A stretch of 64,000 nucleotides of DNA, taken from Abyssibius alkaniclasticus. GTDB taxonomy: Bacteria; Pseudomonadota; Alphaproteobacteria; Rhodobacterales; Rhodobacteraceae. The notes beneath the pieces were generated by a model. The model worked only from the letters and a program-made list of their open reading frames with translations. It had not been told where the DNA came from and did no database searches. The translations under genes were made by a program, and so were the position numbers. Every line of letters begins with the position of its first letter. The first letter of the stretch is position 1. The stretch covers positions 2,140,501-2,204,500 of the forward strand of contig NZ_CP095732.1 in assembly GCF_020447305.1 (NCBI RefSeq), read 5' to 3'. Positions 1 through 8,304 of this stretch are shown piece by piece.

Positions 1-596
1 ATGGACGCGTTCATGTGCCAATGGCAAAGATATTGCTGAAGGAGCTAGAGCCACTGCGCCCGATTTTCGTTGAAGATGCAGTCACGTCACAGCAGGTGGA
101 TGCAATGGCCGATCTGGCGCGCAGCACAACGATTCCACTGTGTATTGGCGAGAGGTTGCATAGCCGCTACGATTTCAAACAGGTGTTCGAGAAAGCTGCG
201 GCCAGCGTCATCAATCCGGATACGGCCCATGTTGGGGGCATTTCAGAAATGCTGCGTATCGGCCATTGGGCTGAGGCTTATGACATTGCGCTCGCACCGC
301 ATTGCCCGCTGGGGCCAATCGCGCTTGCCGCGAGCTTACAAGTCGATGCGTTGTGTCACAACGCCTTCATTCAGGAACAAAGCCTGGGCATTCACTATAA
401 TCAGGGCGGCGACCTGAATGACTACCTGCGCCCTGAAAGCAGGTTTGCCTGCGCCGGCGGCTATCTCCCAATTCCAACAGGCGCGGGGCTGGGCATTGAG
501 GTCGATGAAGAATTTGTAATCGAACAGGCCAAAATCGGTCATCGCTGGCGCGCACCGGTTTGGCGACATAAGGATGGTTCAATTGCAGAGTGGTAA
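1..596 (+). CDS. dgoD: D-galactonate dehydratase, C-terminal part (cut by window start)
   Basis: Enolase-superfamily acid-sugar dehydratase that turns D-galactonate into 2-keto-3-deoxygalactonate in the cytoplasm. The open frame is already running at base 3 (GRVHVPMAK, the DgoD 'GRVHKPMAK' block), so the real start lies before the window; 197 of about 380 residues are present. Visible active-site blocks are FVED (metal ligand Glu), IGERLHSRYDF (metal ligand Glu) and APHCPLGP (the catalytic His). The stop overlaps the start of the next gene, dgoK, by 23 bases, which fits a galactonate operon. The assignment is firm; whether the substrate is strictly galactonate is inferred from the adjacent kinase. 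Confidence 0.9.
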   Translation, partial: GRVHVPMAKILLKELEPLRPIFVEDAVTSQQVDAMADLARSTTIPLCIGERLHSRYDFKQVFEKAAASVINPDTAHVGGISEMLRIGHWAEAYDIALAPHCPLGPIALAASLQVDALCHNAFIQEQSLGIHYNQGGDLNDYLRPESRFACAGGYLPIPTGAGLGIEVDEEFVIEQAKIGHRWRAPVWRHKDGSIAEW

Positions 597-1524
597 TCTG
601 ACCGATGCACGACTTATCGGAGTCGATTGGGGCACCTCGTCGTTCCGCGCCTATTTATTGAATGATAATGGCGAGTTACTGGATCGAGTCAGTTCACCTT
701 CCGGTATTCTGAATGTCCCTGATCGCAATTTCGCCGCTATTCTGGACAGAAATTGCGGCCAGTGGCCGAACGTGCCAACACTCATGTGTGGCATGATCGG
801 CAGTCGTAACGGTTGGATTGAAGCGGACTATCTTTCTGGTCTGACAGGGGCGAGCGAGCTAGCTGCTCAACTCAAAGAAATAGAAAATACCAATATTCGC
901 ATTGTTCCCGGCATCTCGGGGCAAGATTTTTCCGGTGGTCCGGATGTGATGCGCGGCGAGGAAACGCTTCTTGTCGGAGCGCTTGCATTGGGCGCGCCGC
1001 GTGATGGATTAATTTGCTTGCCCGGCACGCATTCCAAATGGGTCAATCTTGTATCCGGGCGAATTGCTGGTTTTTCCACCTATCTGACAGGCGAGGTTTT
1101 TGCGCTCATGCGTGATCGTTCAATTTTGTCGCCCCTAATGGAAGAAAATGCCATTGTGTGGGACCGTCCGCAGCAAAACGCTTTTGTCGAAGGCGTTGAA
1201 ATGGCGCGAGATAGCACCGGCTTATTGCATCAGCTCTTCTCGCTGCGCGCGCGGGTTCTGACAGGGCACCCCGCTGCCTCTGATCTGGTCGCGCGACTTT
1301 CTGGCCTTATGATCGGCGCCGAGTTGTTGTCGATAAAACCCGACAACGGAACCGCATCAGTAAGCCTCATAACGTCAGGTGCAATCGGTGAACGCTACCG
1401 CATGGCACTGGAGCATCTGGATATTGGTGTTATCGAATACGATGCGGAACTGTGTTGCCAGCGTGGCTTGCATGACATTGCCCTTGCTGCCCAGCTACCG
1501 GCGTTTCGGCAAACGGGCGGATAG
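574..1524 (+). CDS. dgoK: 2-dehydro-3-deoxygalactonokinase
   Basis: Phosphorylates 2-keto-3-deoxy-D-galactonate, the step after DgoD in the De Ley-Doudoroff route. At 316 residues it is slightly longer than the usual 290-300. It carries the family blocks GVDWGTSSFRAYLL (phosphate-binding N-terminus), LPGTHSKWV, and SGAIGERY near the C-terminus. It overlaps dgoD by 23 bases. The ATG at 574 follows an ATAAGG stretch very closely, so a start a few codons later is possible. The usual partner aldolase DgoA is not seen; the DHDPS-like gene two places downstream may substitute, which is inference. Confidence 0.9.
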   Translation: MVQLQSGNLTDARLIGVDWGTSSFRAYLLNDNGELLDRVSSPSGILNVPDRNFAAILDRNCGQWPNVPTLMCGMIGSRNGWIEADYLSGLTGASELAAQLKEIENTNIRIVPGISGQDFSGGPDVMRGEETLLVGALALGAPRDGLICLPGTHSKWVNLVSGRIAGFSTYLTGEVFALMRDRSILSPLMEENAIVWDRPQQNAFVEGVEMARDSTGLLHQLFSLRARVLTGHPAASDLVARLSGLMIGAELLSIKPDNGTASVSLITSGAIGERYRMALEHLDIGVIEYDAELCCQRGLHDIALAAQLPAFRQTGG

Positions 1525-1533
1525 GGGCTTGCT

Positions 1534-2634
1534 ATGACAAATATTGGCAGGATTGCTGACTTACTTGTTGAAACCGGTGCGGATTGGGCGGTGTTGACGG
1601 GGGCAGATAGTATTTGTTTCGCACTTGGCCACATTGTCCCGATTGAGATTGGCCAGTCCCCCTTTTCAGGCGGGCCAAGCGTGGCATTCATTGGTCGAGA
1701 TGGTTGCGCGGGTTTGGTTTGCCCAAATACTGATGCCGCACAGGGAGTTGGATTCGAAGAGATCAGTTACGCAGGATTTGCCAACGCTGTAACCGATCAA
1801 GTCGCAAACTATCGATCCGCAGTGCAGCAGATGATCCGTCAACTCGGATTTACGGGTCAGTTTGGTTTCGAAGCAACAAGTTTCCCCTATATTTTACGCG
1901 ATTTGTTGCCGGGTGTCCCAACCCCGATAGACTTGTCGATGGCACGGCTGCGAGCGGTAAAATCAGCAGCCGAGTGCGCGCGGATGACCGTTTCGGCGCA
2001 AGTCGCCGCGATTGGGCAAATGGAGGCCCGTAAATTATCGCAACCCGGATCTGACGAGATGGCGGTTTTCGGTGCTGTGCGAAGTAAAATGGAACAGGCC
2101 GCCGGACAACGCATCGCATTTGCCGGCGAGTATATAACCGGCATTGGGCGTTCGGCGCAGTTGGGCGAGGCAATTGCCCCGCGGCGGATTGAAACGGGTG
2201 ATCCGGTCATTTGTGATCTGGCACCAAGGGTGAATGGATATTGGGGCGATAGCTGCACGGCATTCATTGCAGGTGGCGCACCATCTGATGCTTATCGGGC
2301 AATGTATTCAGCCGCGCGTGAAACACTGGATCTGGCCATTTCCGAACTACGCCCTGGCCTTCGAGTTTGTGATTTTGATGCAACACTACGCACCCATATG
2401 AAAGGTCTGGGCTATGCGTATCCGCACCATTCCGGTCATGGCATTGGCGCATCTGTTCATGAATTTCCGAGACTCGTGCCAGATGAAACCGCTTTGTTTG
2501 AGGAAAACATGTTCATCATGGTCGAACCTGGTAGTTATGCGCCAGACATTGGGGGCGTGCGATGTGAGTTCATGTTGAGGGTGACCGGCACCGGATGCGA
2601 GATCGTGGCGCCATTCGAAATGAGCTGTGAATGA
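1534..2634 (+). CDS. M24 family metallopeptidase (Xaa-Pro aminopeptidase/creatinase fold)
   Basis: Pita-bread fold protein of 366 residues: a creatinase-type N-terminal domain (about 1-130) and an M24 catalytic domain. All five metal-ligand positions can be seen: Asp in VICDLAP, Asp in GYWGDSC, His in HHSGHGIG, Glu in IMVEPGSY and Glu in GVRCEFML. It is therefore probably an active dinuclear metal hydrolase, such as an Xaa-Pro peptidase, although creatinase-type C-N hydrolases share this fold. An AGGGG ribosome-binding stretch sits 8 bases before the ATG. It lies 9 bases after dgoK and overlaps the next gene, so it is cotranscribed with sugar-acid genes; the biological link is unknown. Confidence 0.85.
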   Translation: MTNIGRIADLLVETGADWAVLTGADSICFALGHIVPIEIGQSPFSGGPSVAFIGRDGCAGLVCPNTDAAQGVGFEEISYAGFANAVTDQVANYRSAVQQMIRQLGFTGQFGFEATSFPYILRDLLPGVPTPIDLSMARLRAVKSAAECARMTVSAQVAAIGQMEARKLSQPGSDEMAVFGAVRSKMEQAAGQRIAFAGEYITGIGRSAQLGEAIAPRRIETGDPVICDLAPRVNGYWGDSCTAFIAGGAPSDAYRAMYSAARETLDLAISELRPGLRVCDFDATLRTHMKGLGYAYPHHSGHGIGASVHEFPRLVPDETALFEENMFIMVEPGSYAPDIGGVRCEFMLRVTGTGCEIVAPFEMSCE

Positions 2635-3571
2635 TGCCGCAGATCGGATCGCCAAACCAATGAGCAGCACCATGCAGGGCATTCATTGCGTGCTGTATGC
2701 GCTATTTACGCCAAGCGGTGCATTGGACCGCGAAGCGATGCGCTTCCAGGTCGCGCAGATGCTTTCGCTGAATGTAGATGGTATTGTCGTGCTGGGGCTC
2801 GCAACCGAAGTGCATAAGCTTGACCAATCCGAACAGGAGGCGCTGGTAAACTGGGCCGCAGAGGACATTGCGGCAAGGGTGCCATTAGCCGTTACGGTTA
2901 CCGGAAATTCAGTCGCACAACAGCGCCACATGGTGCGCTTTGCACTTGCGCATGGCGCATCAAGCCTGATTTTGCAGCCGCCCGCCGCTGGAGATTATTC
3001 CTCTGAAACCTGTATCGACTTTTTTTCTGACGTTGCAGACGGCTTTGATGCGACATTCGCAATACAGAACGCGCCGCAATATCTTGGCCAATCACTAAGC
3101 GATAGCCAAATAGGCCAATTGCGCGCCAGAAATCCGGGCTTCTCTGTTGTGAAATCCGAAAGCTCGGCTGTTGGATTGGCGTCACTCGTCGAGGCGCTCG
3201 ATAGCACTATGTCCGTATTGAATGGCCGAGGCGGGCTTGAGATGATTGACTGCCTCTTTGCAGGCGCAAATGGGTTCATTCTGGCGCCCGATGTCATTGA
3301 TAAATCAAAACGCGTTGTCGATTTGTGGTGCAAAGGTGATTTGGACGCGGCGCGGAACGCCTATGCAGAGGTCTTGCCAACAATCGTGTTTGTCATGCAG
3401 TCGATAGAGCATTTGATTTGCTACGGGAAGCGACTGTACGGATTGCGCAGTGGCATTGAAATTCATGACAGATCTCCAGCTATGGCGCCCAGTGCATTCG
3501 GCATTGCCGCAGTGGAACGATTTGCGGCTAAGCTTGGACCAATTCACCGAGACCAGATCATGAGGCTGTGA
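2627..3571 (+). CDS. Dihydrodipicolinate synthase/N-acetylneuraminate lyase family aldolase
   Basis: TIM-barrel class I aldolase of 314 residues that forms a Schiff base through Lys; the lysine is seen at residue 176 in SVVKSES. The family's usual YNVP tyrosine segment reads IQNAPQYLG here, so it is not a standard DapA. The start used is GTG at 2627, overlapping the M24 gene by 8 bases; ATG at 2660 is an alternative. Position at the end of the dgo operon suggests cleavage or dehydration of a 2-keto-3-deoxy sugar acid, possibly replacing DgoA. That role is inference; the family call is firm. Confidence 0.85.
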   Translation: MNDAADRIAKPMSSTMQGIHCVLYALFTPSGALDREAMRFQVAQMLSLNVDGIVVLGLATEVHKLDQSEQEALVNWAAEDIAARVPLAVTVTGNSVAQQRHMVRFALAHGASSLILQPPAAGDYSSETCIDFFSDVADGFDATFAIQNAPQYLGQSLSDSQIGQLRARNPGFSVVKSESSAVGLASLVEALDSTMSVLNGRGGLEMIDCLFAGANGFILAPDVIDKSKRVVDLWCKGDLDAARNAYAEVLPTIVFVMQSIEHLICYGKRLYGLRSGIEIHDRSPAMAPSAFGIAAVERFAAKLGPIHRDQIMRL

Positions 3572-3815
3572 TAAAGTTAGCAATAGCGGCATCAATTGGC
3601 CAGCTGCCCATACCCACTTATTTGACTGCTAGAGTTCCATGAAATTAGTTGATCTCCTTTTGCGTTCGATGTGTAAATTATTGAAGCCTTATGAGCCTCG
3701 ATTGGTTTGTTGTTAGCGCGGCTTGTCGAACTCAGCGATCTTGCTCTTTCCCTTAGGTTTTCCTGATTGTGAATAAATTCGCAGCCACTTAAATTGTTTC
3801 CGAGTTGGAGAAGGG
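3572..3815. other. Intergenic stretch between dgo operon and IS element
   Basis: AT-richer than its neighbours by eye. No convincing gene, RNA or terminator hairpin with a T-run was recognised. The left end of the IS1111-type element begins close to its right edge. Confidence 0.5.
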
Positions 3816-3828
3816 GTGGATGCCGCTC
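3816..3828 (+). repeat. Left subterminal inverted repeat of the IS1111-type element
   Basis: GTGGATGCCGCTC. It matches the reverse complement of 5173-5185 at all 13 positions. Confidence 0.8.
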
Positions 3829-3896
3829 TCCCCCAGGCGGCATCGCAATGTGCCACACTTGCGGTGTTGAAAACACAAGTGAAAGAGAGGGCATCC

Positions 3897-4923
3897 GTGG
3901 AAGAAGTTAGCATCATCGGCGTCGATCTGGCAAAGAACGTGTTCAGCTGCACGCGGCGGCTGCGGACGGATCGGTCGTGTTCCGCAAGAAATTGTCACGA
4001 CCGCAATTTGCGCGGTTCATGGCGAAAATCCGTCGTGCGAAGTGGCGATGGAGGCGTGCCCCAGCGCCCATCACTGGGCGCGGGAATTCACCGAGCACGG
4101 GCACCGGGTCCGGCTGATCGCGCCACATTACGCCAAGCCGTTCCTCAAAAGGCAGAAGAATGACGCGGCCGATGCGGAGGCTATTGTCGAAGCCGCGCTG
4201 CGACCGACGATGTGGTTCGTGGAACCCAAGACCGCAGAACAGCAGGCCCGTGCCGTCGCGTTCCGGACGCGCGAGCAGTTCGTGAAACAACGCACGGAAG
4301 CCGTTAATGCGCTCCGGTCCCATCTCTACGAGTTCGGCTATGTCGCGCCCGTAGGAATCGGCTATGTCCCACGCTTGGAACGGGTCGTCGAAGATCCGGA
4401 TGCGGGCATTCCGGATCTGGCTTGCGAAATCTGCCGGATGCTCCTCGAGCAGATCGCGCAACTGACCGACCGGATCAATGCGCTGAAAGCCAAGATTGCC
4501 ACCATATCAAACGAGGCCGAGATGCCCCGGCGGTTGCAGACCATGCTGGGCGTCGGCCCGATCACAGCGCTTGCGGTCGAGACCTTCGCGCCGCCGATGG
4601 AGCTGTTCCGCCGTGGGCGCGATTTTGCCGCCTGGCTCGGCCTGGTGCCACGACAGCATTCCACCGGCGGCAAACAGAAGCTGGGGAAGACCTCGAAGAT
4701 GGGGCAACGCGATATTCGGCGATTGCTGGTGATCGGGGCGACCGCCTTAATCCGCTGGGCCTCACGCCGTGGGGCGCCGAAGGGGTCCTGGATGGCCCGG
4801 ATGTTGGAGCGAAAGCCCATACCGGTTGTGGCGGTCGCGCTGGCGAACAAGATGACGCGCGGCATCTGGGCGATGCTTTCGCGAGACGAGAACTATCGCG
4901 GCCGTGTGGTGATCGGCGCCTGA
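3897..4923 (+). pseudogene. IS110/IS1111 family transposase, disrupted by two frameshifts
   Basis: Three frames must be joined to read one protein of about 342 residues, the normal family length. From GTG 3897 the first frame gives VEEVSIIGVDLAKNVF. After base 3944 the homology moves to a second frame (QLHAAAADGSVVFRKKLSR). Near 4027 it moves again to the frame giving PSCEVAMEAC and the rest. All four catalytic acidic positions remain visible: Asp in GVDLAKN, Glu in VAMEAC, and the Asp pair in KNDAADAEAI. The C-terminal LGLVPRQHSTGGKQ and ALANKM blocks are also intact. Both shifts look like single-base losses rather than a programmed slip, because no slippery heptamer is seen and this family normally uses one ORF. 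Confidence 0.85.
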
Positions 4924-5172
4924 TCCGGCGTCGCGCAATCACCCGGGCCACCGAGTTGTGAGGAAGGCAAGATCCGAATGGGCAAATGATCGGCATGATC
5001 CGGGTCGGGAAAACCAGAAACCTTCTCCGAGCCTCGAGCTCGCTGTTGGTGATTTGGACCGGGTCCGCGCATCACCATCCCGGCCAGCGGCGCAATGTCA
5101 GCCGCACGAACAGGCCTGACAAAAGTACGCACTCGATCACATGTCCAGAAGATCAGAAAATCCTTGCAAACC
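4924..5172 (+). ncRNA. Candidate bridge/seek RNA region of the IS1111-type element
   Basis: About 250 bases without a credible ORF between the recombinase stop and the right subterminal repeat. In the IS1111 group the structured RNA that pairs with target and donor DNA is known to be encoded in this right non-coding end. The region shows short self-complementary pieces, for example GGACC/GGGTCC near 5058. No fold or covariance was computed, and the RNA borders and guide loops cannot be placed by eye. The call rests on position in the element, not on a recognised RNA sequence. Confidence 0.4.
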
Positions 5173-5185
5173 GAGCGGCATCCAC
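5173..5185 (-). repeat. Right subterminal inverted repeat of the IS1111-type element
   Basis: GAGCGGCATCCAC. It is the exact reverse complement of 3816-3828. Confidence 0.8.
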
Positions 5186-5248
5186 AAAAGAAGGTTGTCT
5201 TTCAGGCCCACCCCCTCCGCCACTTGCCCCCGCGAAAGCGTTCTCCCG

Positions 5249-5270
5249 ATCCGGCTGCGGCCGGATTTTT
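5249..5270 (+). terminator. Rho-independent terminator
   Basis: Stem ATCCGGC (5249-5255), loop TGCG, stem GCCGGAT (5260-5266), running straight into TTTTT. Its orientation stops plus-strand transcription just outside the right end of the IS element. Confidence 0.65.
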
Positions 5271-5429
5271 CCGTTGTTTTCGAGGGTTATGCGGGAAAGC
5301 TGAACGCTGGTTGCGGGCTGCAAGAATTATTGGTGGTGGCGATCAAGGTTGGACTTCACGTGATTTGCCTTGCGAAAGAGGCAGAAGATCGGAGTTACGT
5401 CAGGGTTCCAGCACGCTGAAATCAAATGA

Positions 5430-6656
5430 CTATCTGGAAATTTTCTGGAGGATGGCCAACATCGCGTGGGCGAGTGTAGCTCGATCGTATTTTTGCGCTG
5501 CGGCAACGCCCGCCAGGGACATTTGCCTCAACAGGTTCTGTTCGTTGCTCAAAGTCTTTAGTTTATCGGCGAGTTGCCTGGAATTTTCTGGTTCGAACGT
5601 GACCCCGGCTGCGGACTGGCGCACGATCTCGGCGGCCTCGCCTTCGACCCCTAAAACAATTGGGATTCCCATTCCCATACATTCGAACATCTTCGACGGG
5701 ATCACAGTGGTGAAGAGTTTGGTGCGGCGCAGGTGGATCAGCGCAACGTCGAGAACCGACCAGTAGGCCGGCACCGCATCGCGTGGCACGGAGGCGCGGA
5801 AAATCACGTTCTTTAGTCCCAAGGCCTTTGCCCGCGCTACAAGCCCGTCACGCGCGGCGCCGTGGCCCAAGAAAAGGATGCGGATATGTTGCGTCTGCGG
5901 GTCATCTTGCAGAATAGCGGCTGCATCCAGAAGCGTGTCCAGCGCATGGGCCATACCGTGTGTGCCGATGTAGCCCGCAACAAAACAGCCTTCGATGCGC
6001 AGTTCCGCCTGCAGCGCAGCGTTCTTCTCGATGGGGTGAAAGCGGTTTGCGTCAACACCATTGGTCACTACGTGAATTTTGTTTCCGTCGATGCCGCGCC
6101 CAATCAGGTTGCGCTTGAAGGAATGAGTAACGGAAATCACAGCTTTGGCGCGGCGGTAGAGGAATAGCTCTAACTTTTCGAGCATATTGAGCAAACGGGA
6201 CTCTTTCATCGCCCCAACGGCGCGGATCGACTCTGGCCAGATGTCACGCAGTTCAAATACGAAGGGTTTGCGTTTTATTGCAGCCGCGCCCCAGGCGGCG
6301 ACTGCAGTGAAAAACTGTGGCGAGGTGCCGATGATTACGTCGGGCTTGCGCACGAAGAGCGCCGCGAGGAAGCCCGAGACCATGAAGCTGACGAAATCGA
6401 GGATGCGCAGGGCAAAGCCCTCGTTGCCTGTCATGTAGGTCCAGACGCGGATGACGCGGATACCTTCCATCTCCTCGCTTTGCCAAAGCTTGTTGCGGTA
6501 ACCGTCGAAGACCTTTCCCGACGGGAAGTTCGGCGCGCAGGTGATAACGGTGACACGGTGCCCCGCCTTTACCCATTCGCGCGCGTGTTCGAAGGTGCGC
6601 GCGGCGGGGGCGTTGGTCTCGGGCGGGAAATTGTCGGTCATGAACAGGATGTGCAT
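5430..6656 (-). CDS. Glycosyltransferase family 4 protein (WbuB-like)
   Basis: GT-B fold sugar transferase of 408 residues for surface polysaccharide assembly. The N-terminus MHILFMTDNFPPETNAPA is the typical start of WbuB/WcaI-like GT4 enzymes. The nucleotide-sugar half includes VAGYIGTHGMAH and the SKMFECMGMGIPIV segment. An upstream in-frame extension to 6710 exists, but ATG 6656 is preferred: it overlaps the stop of the upstream heparinase-like gene as TGATG, giving translational coupling. It is the last gene of a three-gene minus-strand exopolysaccharide operon. Acceptor and donor sugars cannot be read from sequence. Confidence 0.85.
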   Translation of the reverse strand: MHILFMTDNFPPETNAPAARTFEHAREWVKAGHRVTVITCAPNFPSGKVFDGYRNKLWQSEEMEGIRVIRVWTYMTGNEGFALRILDFVSFMVSGFLAALFVRKPDVIIGTSPQFFTAVAAWGAAAIKRKPFVFELRDIWPESIRAVGAMKESRLLNMLEKLELFLYRRAKAVISVTHSFKRNLIGRGIDGNKIHVVTNGVDANRFHPIEKNAALQAELRIEGCFVAGYIGTHGMAHALDTLLDAAAILQDDPQTQHIRILFLGHGAARDGLVARAKALGLKNVIFRASVPRDAVPAYWSVLDVALIHLRRTKLFTTVIPSKMFECMGMGIPIVLGVEGEAAEIVRQSAAGVTFEPENSRQLADKLKTLSNEQNLLRQMSLAGVAAAQKYDRATLAHAMLAILQKISR

Positions 6657-8293
6657 CAGTTGAAGTCCACCGCGAAGCTCATGGCGCCGGTGAAGTCCAG
6701 CGACAGGCACTGGCAGGGCAGGTTCTGGCCGAAGCGCGGGTGCCAGGTGGATGGCGCGACGCGCGCGGCGGCCCCCTCGGCGCGCCAGTGCAGCACCCGG
6801 CCCGAGGGCAGGGCAAGTGTGCCGTGATTGCCTTCGGATGTGGCAATGACGCCGGGGGGCAGGTGGAAGCGGGCGGTGCCCCGGGCTGTCGGGTCAAGCC
6901 GGTCGGCAATGGTGAGCCCCGTGTCCGTGAGGGTCCAGCGGCGGCTGTGGCGCGGGCCGCCGGGCAGGCGGGTGTAGCCATCGTGGCGGGCCGAAACGGT
7001 GAGCGCCGCAGCCGTATCGCCAGTTTCCACCCTATCAACCCGGGCGCGGCGCGCCACGCGAAAGCCGCTCCAGACCTCGGAACTGTCTGCGCCGTCCAGG
7101 GTGACGGTTGAATGCGCCGGTGTGCCGCGCTGGCGCAGACGTTCGTCTGTTGTCCCGTATTCCGACGTGCCGGAATTGACGATGACCCGTTCAGCGCCTA
7201 GGGACAGCTCGAAGGAAAGCGTGTCTGCATGGGCGTGACCGGGCAAATAGTCCGGCCCAACGCGGCCGATGTCGACCAGCAGCACGGCTTCTGCGCGCGC
7301 CATGCGGGTAAAACCGCTGTCAGCCAGATGTGTGAGCCCAGGCGATAGCGGCTCTGTGAGGATCCCCAATCTTTCGGCGTAGCCGTGCAGATTGCCGTTC
7401 TCCGGTGCAACGCCGAACGCCGCGTCATTGAAGAAGGAAATCCTTCCGTCGGGATGCGACATGGCATCAAGCCATCGCAGCATTCTCGGCAACCGCACTG
7501 CGCAATCTTGCGCCAGCGCGCGTTCGGCTGCATTCAGGACGGAAGCGCAGGCGGTCAGCAGGTTGAGCATATCTGCCACATCCTCGACGGCGAGGGCGTG
7601 ATACATCGGCGTCAGCTCGAACTGTCCACCGTCGGGCAGGATCTGCTCGGGCATTTCACGACCCAGGATCGACAGCGCCCGCGCCCGCCAGCCCGCGGCC
7701 TCCGGCCCGTCGAAGCAAAACCCGGCAAAGAGCAACGCCTTGGCATTGGCAAAGAGGTGGTTGCCCAGCAGGTGCCATTCCAGACGCTTTGTCAACCAGC
7801 GCGCCTGAACGGCGAGGCTGTGGCGCGCCGCCTCATCGAGCGCGCCCCCGGTCAGGGCGTATTTCACCCAATTCACGATCCGCAGCGAAACCGGGTAAGG
7901 CTCCCAGCCCGATCCTGTTCCGGGCGGATTCTCGGCAATCCAGCGGGCGATCAGGCCGGCGTGCCAGATGCGGCGTGCCTTGGCGTCTTCGGCGTTCAGG
8001 TCGTCGAAATAATGCTGGTTGTAGCGCCAGAGCTTGGCCTTGGCCGGGTCGTCCCAGCCGTTGCGGGCCAGACTGCCCGCCTCGCCGAGGAAGACGAAGT
8101 CCTCCGGCCCGGTAACCGAGGCCGCGCGGGCGGCGGGGGCCACGAAACGCCCAGGCACCGCGCGCATGGCTGGGGCGGGCGCAAGGTCCGGGATGGGGCG
8201 TGCCAGCCGGAAAATGGCTCTTCCATAAATCTGCACCGGGCGCAGATGGCGTAGCGTGTGAAAGTAGCGCGGCAACGCCTTCAGCGACGGCAT
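6656..8293 (-). CDS. Heparinase II/III family protein
   Basis: Likely polysaccharide lyase-like protein of 545 residues, with an alpha/alpha toroid N-terminal half and a beta-sandwich C-terminal half. Characteristic blocks are GNHLFANAKALL (177-188), ELTPMYHALA (226-235) and GHAHADTLSFEL (352-363), the last holding the conserved His/Asp motif. No signal peptide is evident at MPSLKALPRYFHTLRH. Such proteins commonly sit beside a GT4 transferase and a two-domain oxidoreductase in alphaproteobacterial EPS or O-antigen loci, and the same set is found here. Its stop overlaps the next start (TGATG); it begins 11 bases after the upstream gene. Confidence 0.85.
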   Translation of the reverse strand: MPSLKALPRYFHTLRHLRPVQIYGRAIFRLARPIPDLAPAPAMRAVPGRFVAPAARAASVTGPEDFVFLGEAGSLARNGWDDPAKAKLWRYNQHYFDDLNAEDAKARRIWHAGLIARWIAENPPGTGSGWEPYPVSLRIVNWVKYALTGGALDEAARHSLAVQARWLTKRLEWHLLGNHLFANAKALLFAGFCFDGPEAAGWRARALSILGREMPEQILPDGGQFELTPMYHALAVEDVADMLNLLTACASVLNAAERALAQDCAVRLPRMLRWLDAMSHPDGRISFFNDAAFGVAPENGNLHGYAERLGILTEPLSPGLTHLADSGFTRMARAEAVLLVDIGRVGPDYLPGHAHADTLSFELSLGAERVIVNSGTSEYGTTDERLRQRGTPAHSTVTLDGADSSEVWSGFRVARRARVDRVETGDTAAALTVSARHDGYTRLPGGPRHSRRWTLTDTGLTIADRLDPTARGTARFHLPPGVIATSEGNHGTLALPSGRVLHWRAEGAAARVAPSTWHPRFGQNLPCQCLSLDFTGAMSFAVDFN

Positions 8294-8304
8294 ATTGGGC
8301 TCCT

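Larger units (their letters stand above)
3816..5185 (+). mobile_element. IS1111-type insertion sequence (IS110 family), decayed
   Basis: About 1.37 kb bounded by a 13-bp perfect inverted repeat: GTGGATGCCGCTC at 3816-3828 and its reverse complement GAGCGGCATCCAC at 5173-5185. Between them is a DEDD-type recombinase gene starting only 68 bases after the left repeat, then about 250 bases of non-coding DNA before the right repeat. Subterminal inverted repeats plus a long non-coding right end are the hallmarks of the IS1111 group. True element ends usually lie a few bases outside the repeats, so the borders are approximate. The transposase is frameshifted, so this copy should not move by itself. 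Confidence 0.8.

Noticed and set aside
3939-4030. Programmed frameshifting of the IS transposase
   Set aside because: Two separate shifts are needed, neither has a slippery heptamer or a downstream pseudoknot that I can see, and this family normally uses a single ORF.
5095-5766. 223-codon plus-strand frame after the IS element
   Set aside because: It runs from the IS right end into the antisense of the glycosyltransferase gene and has no coherent domain.
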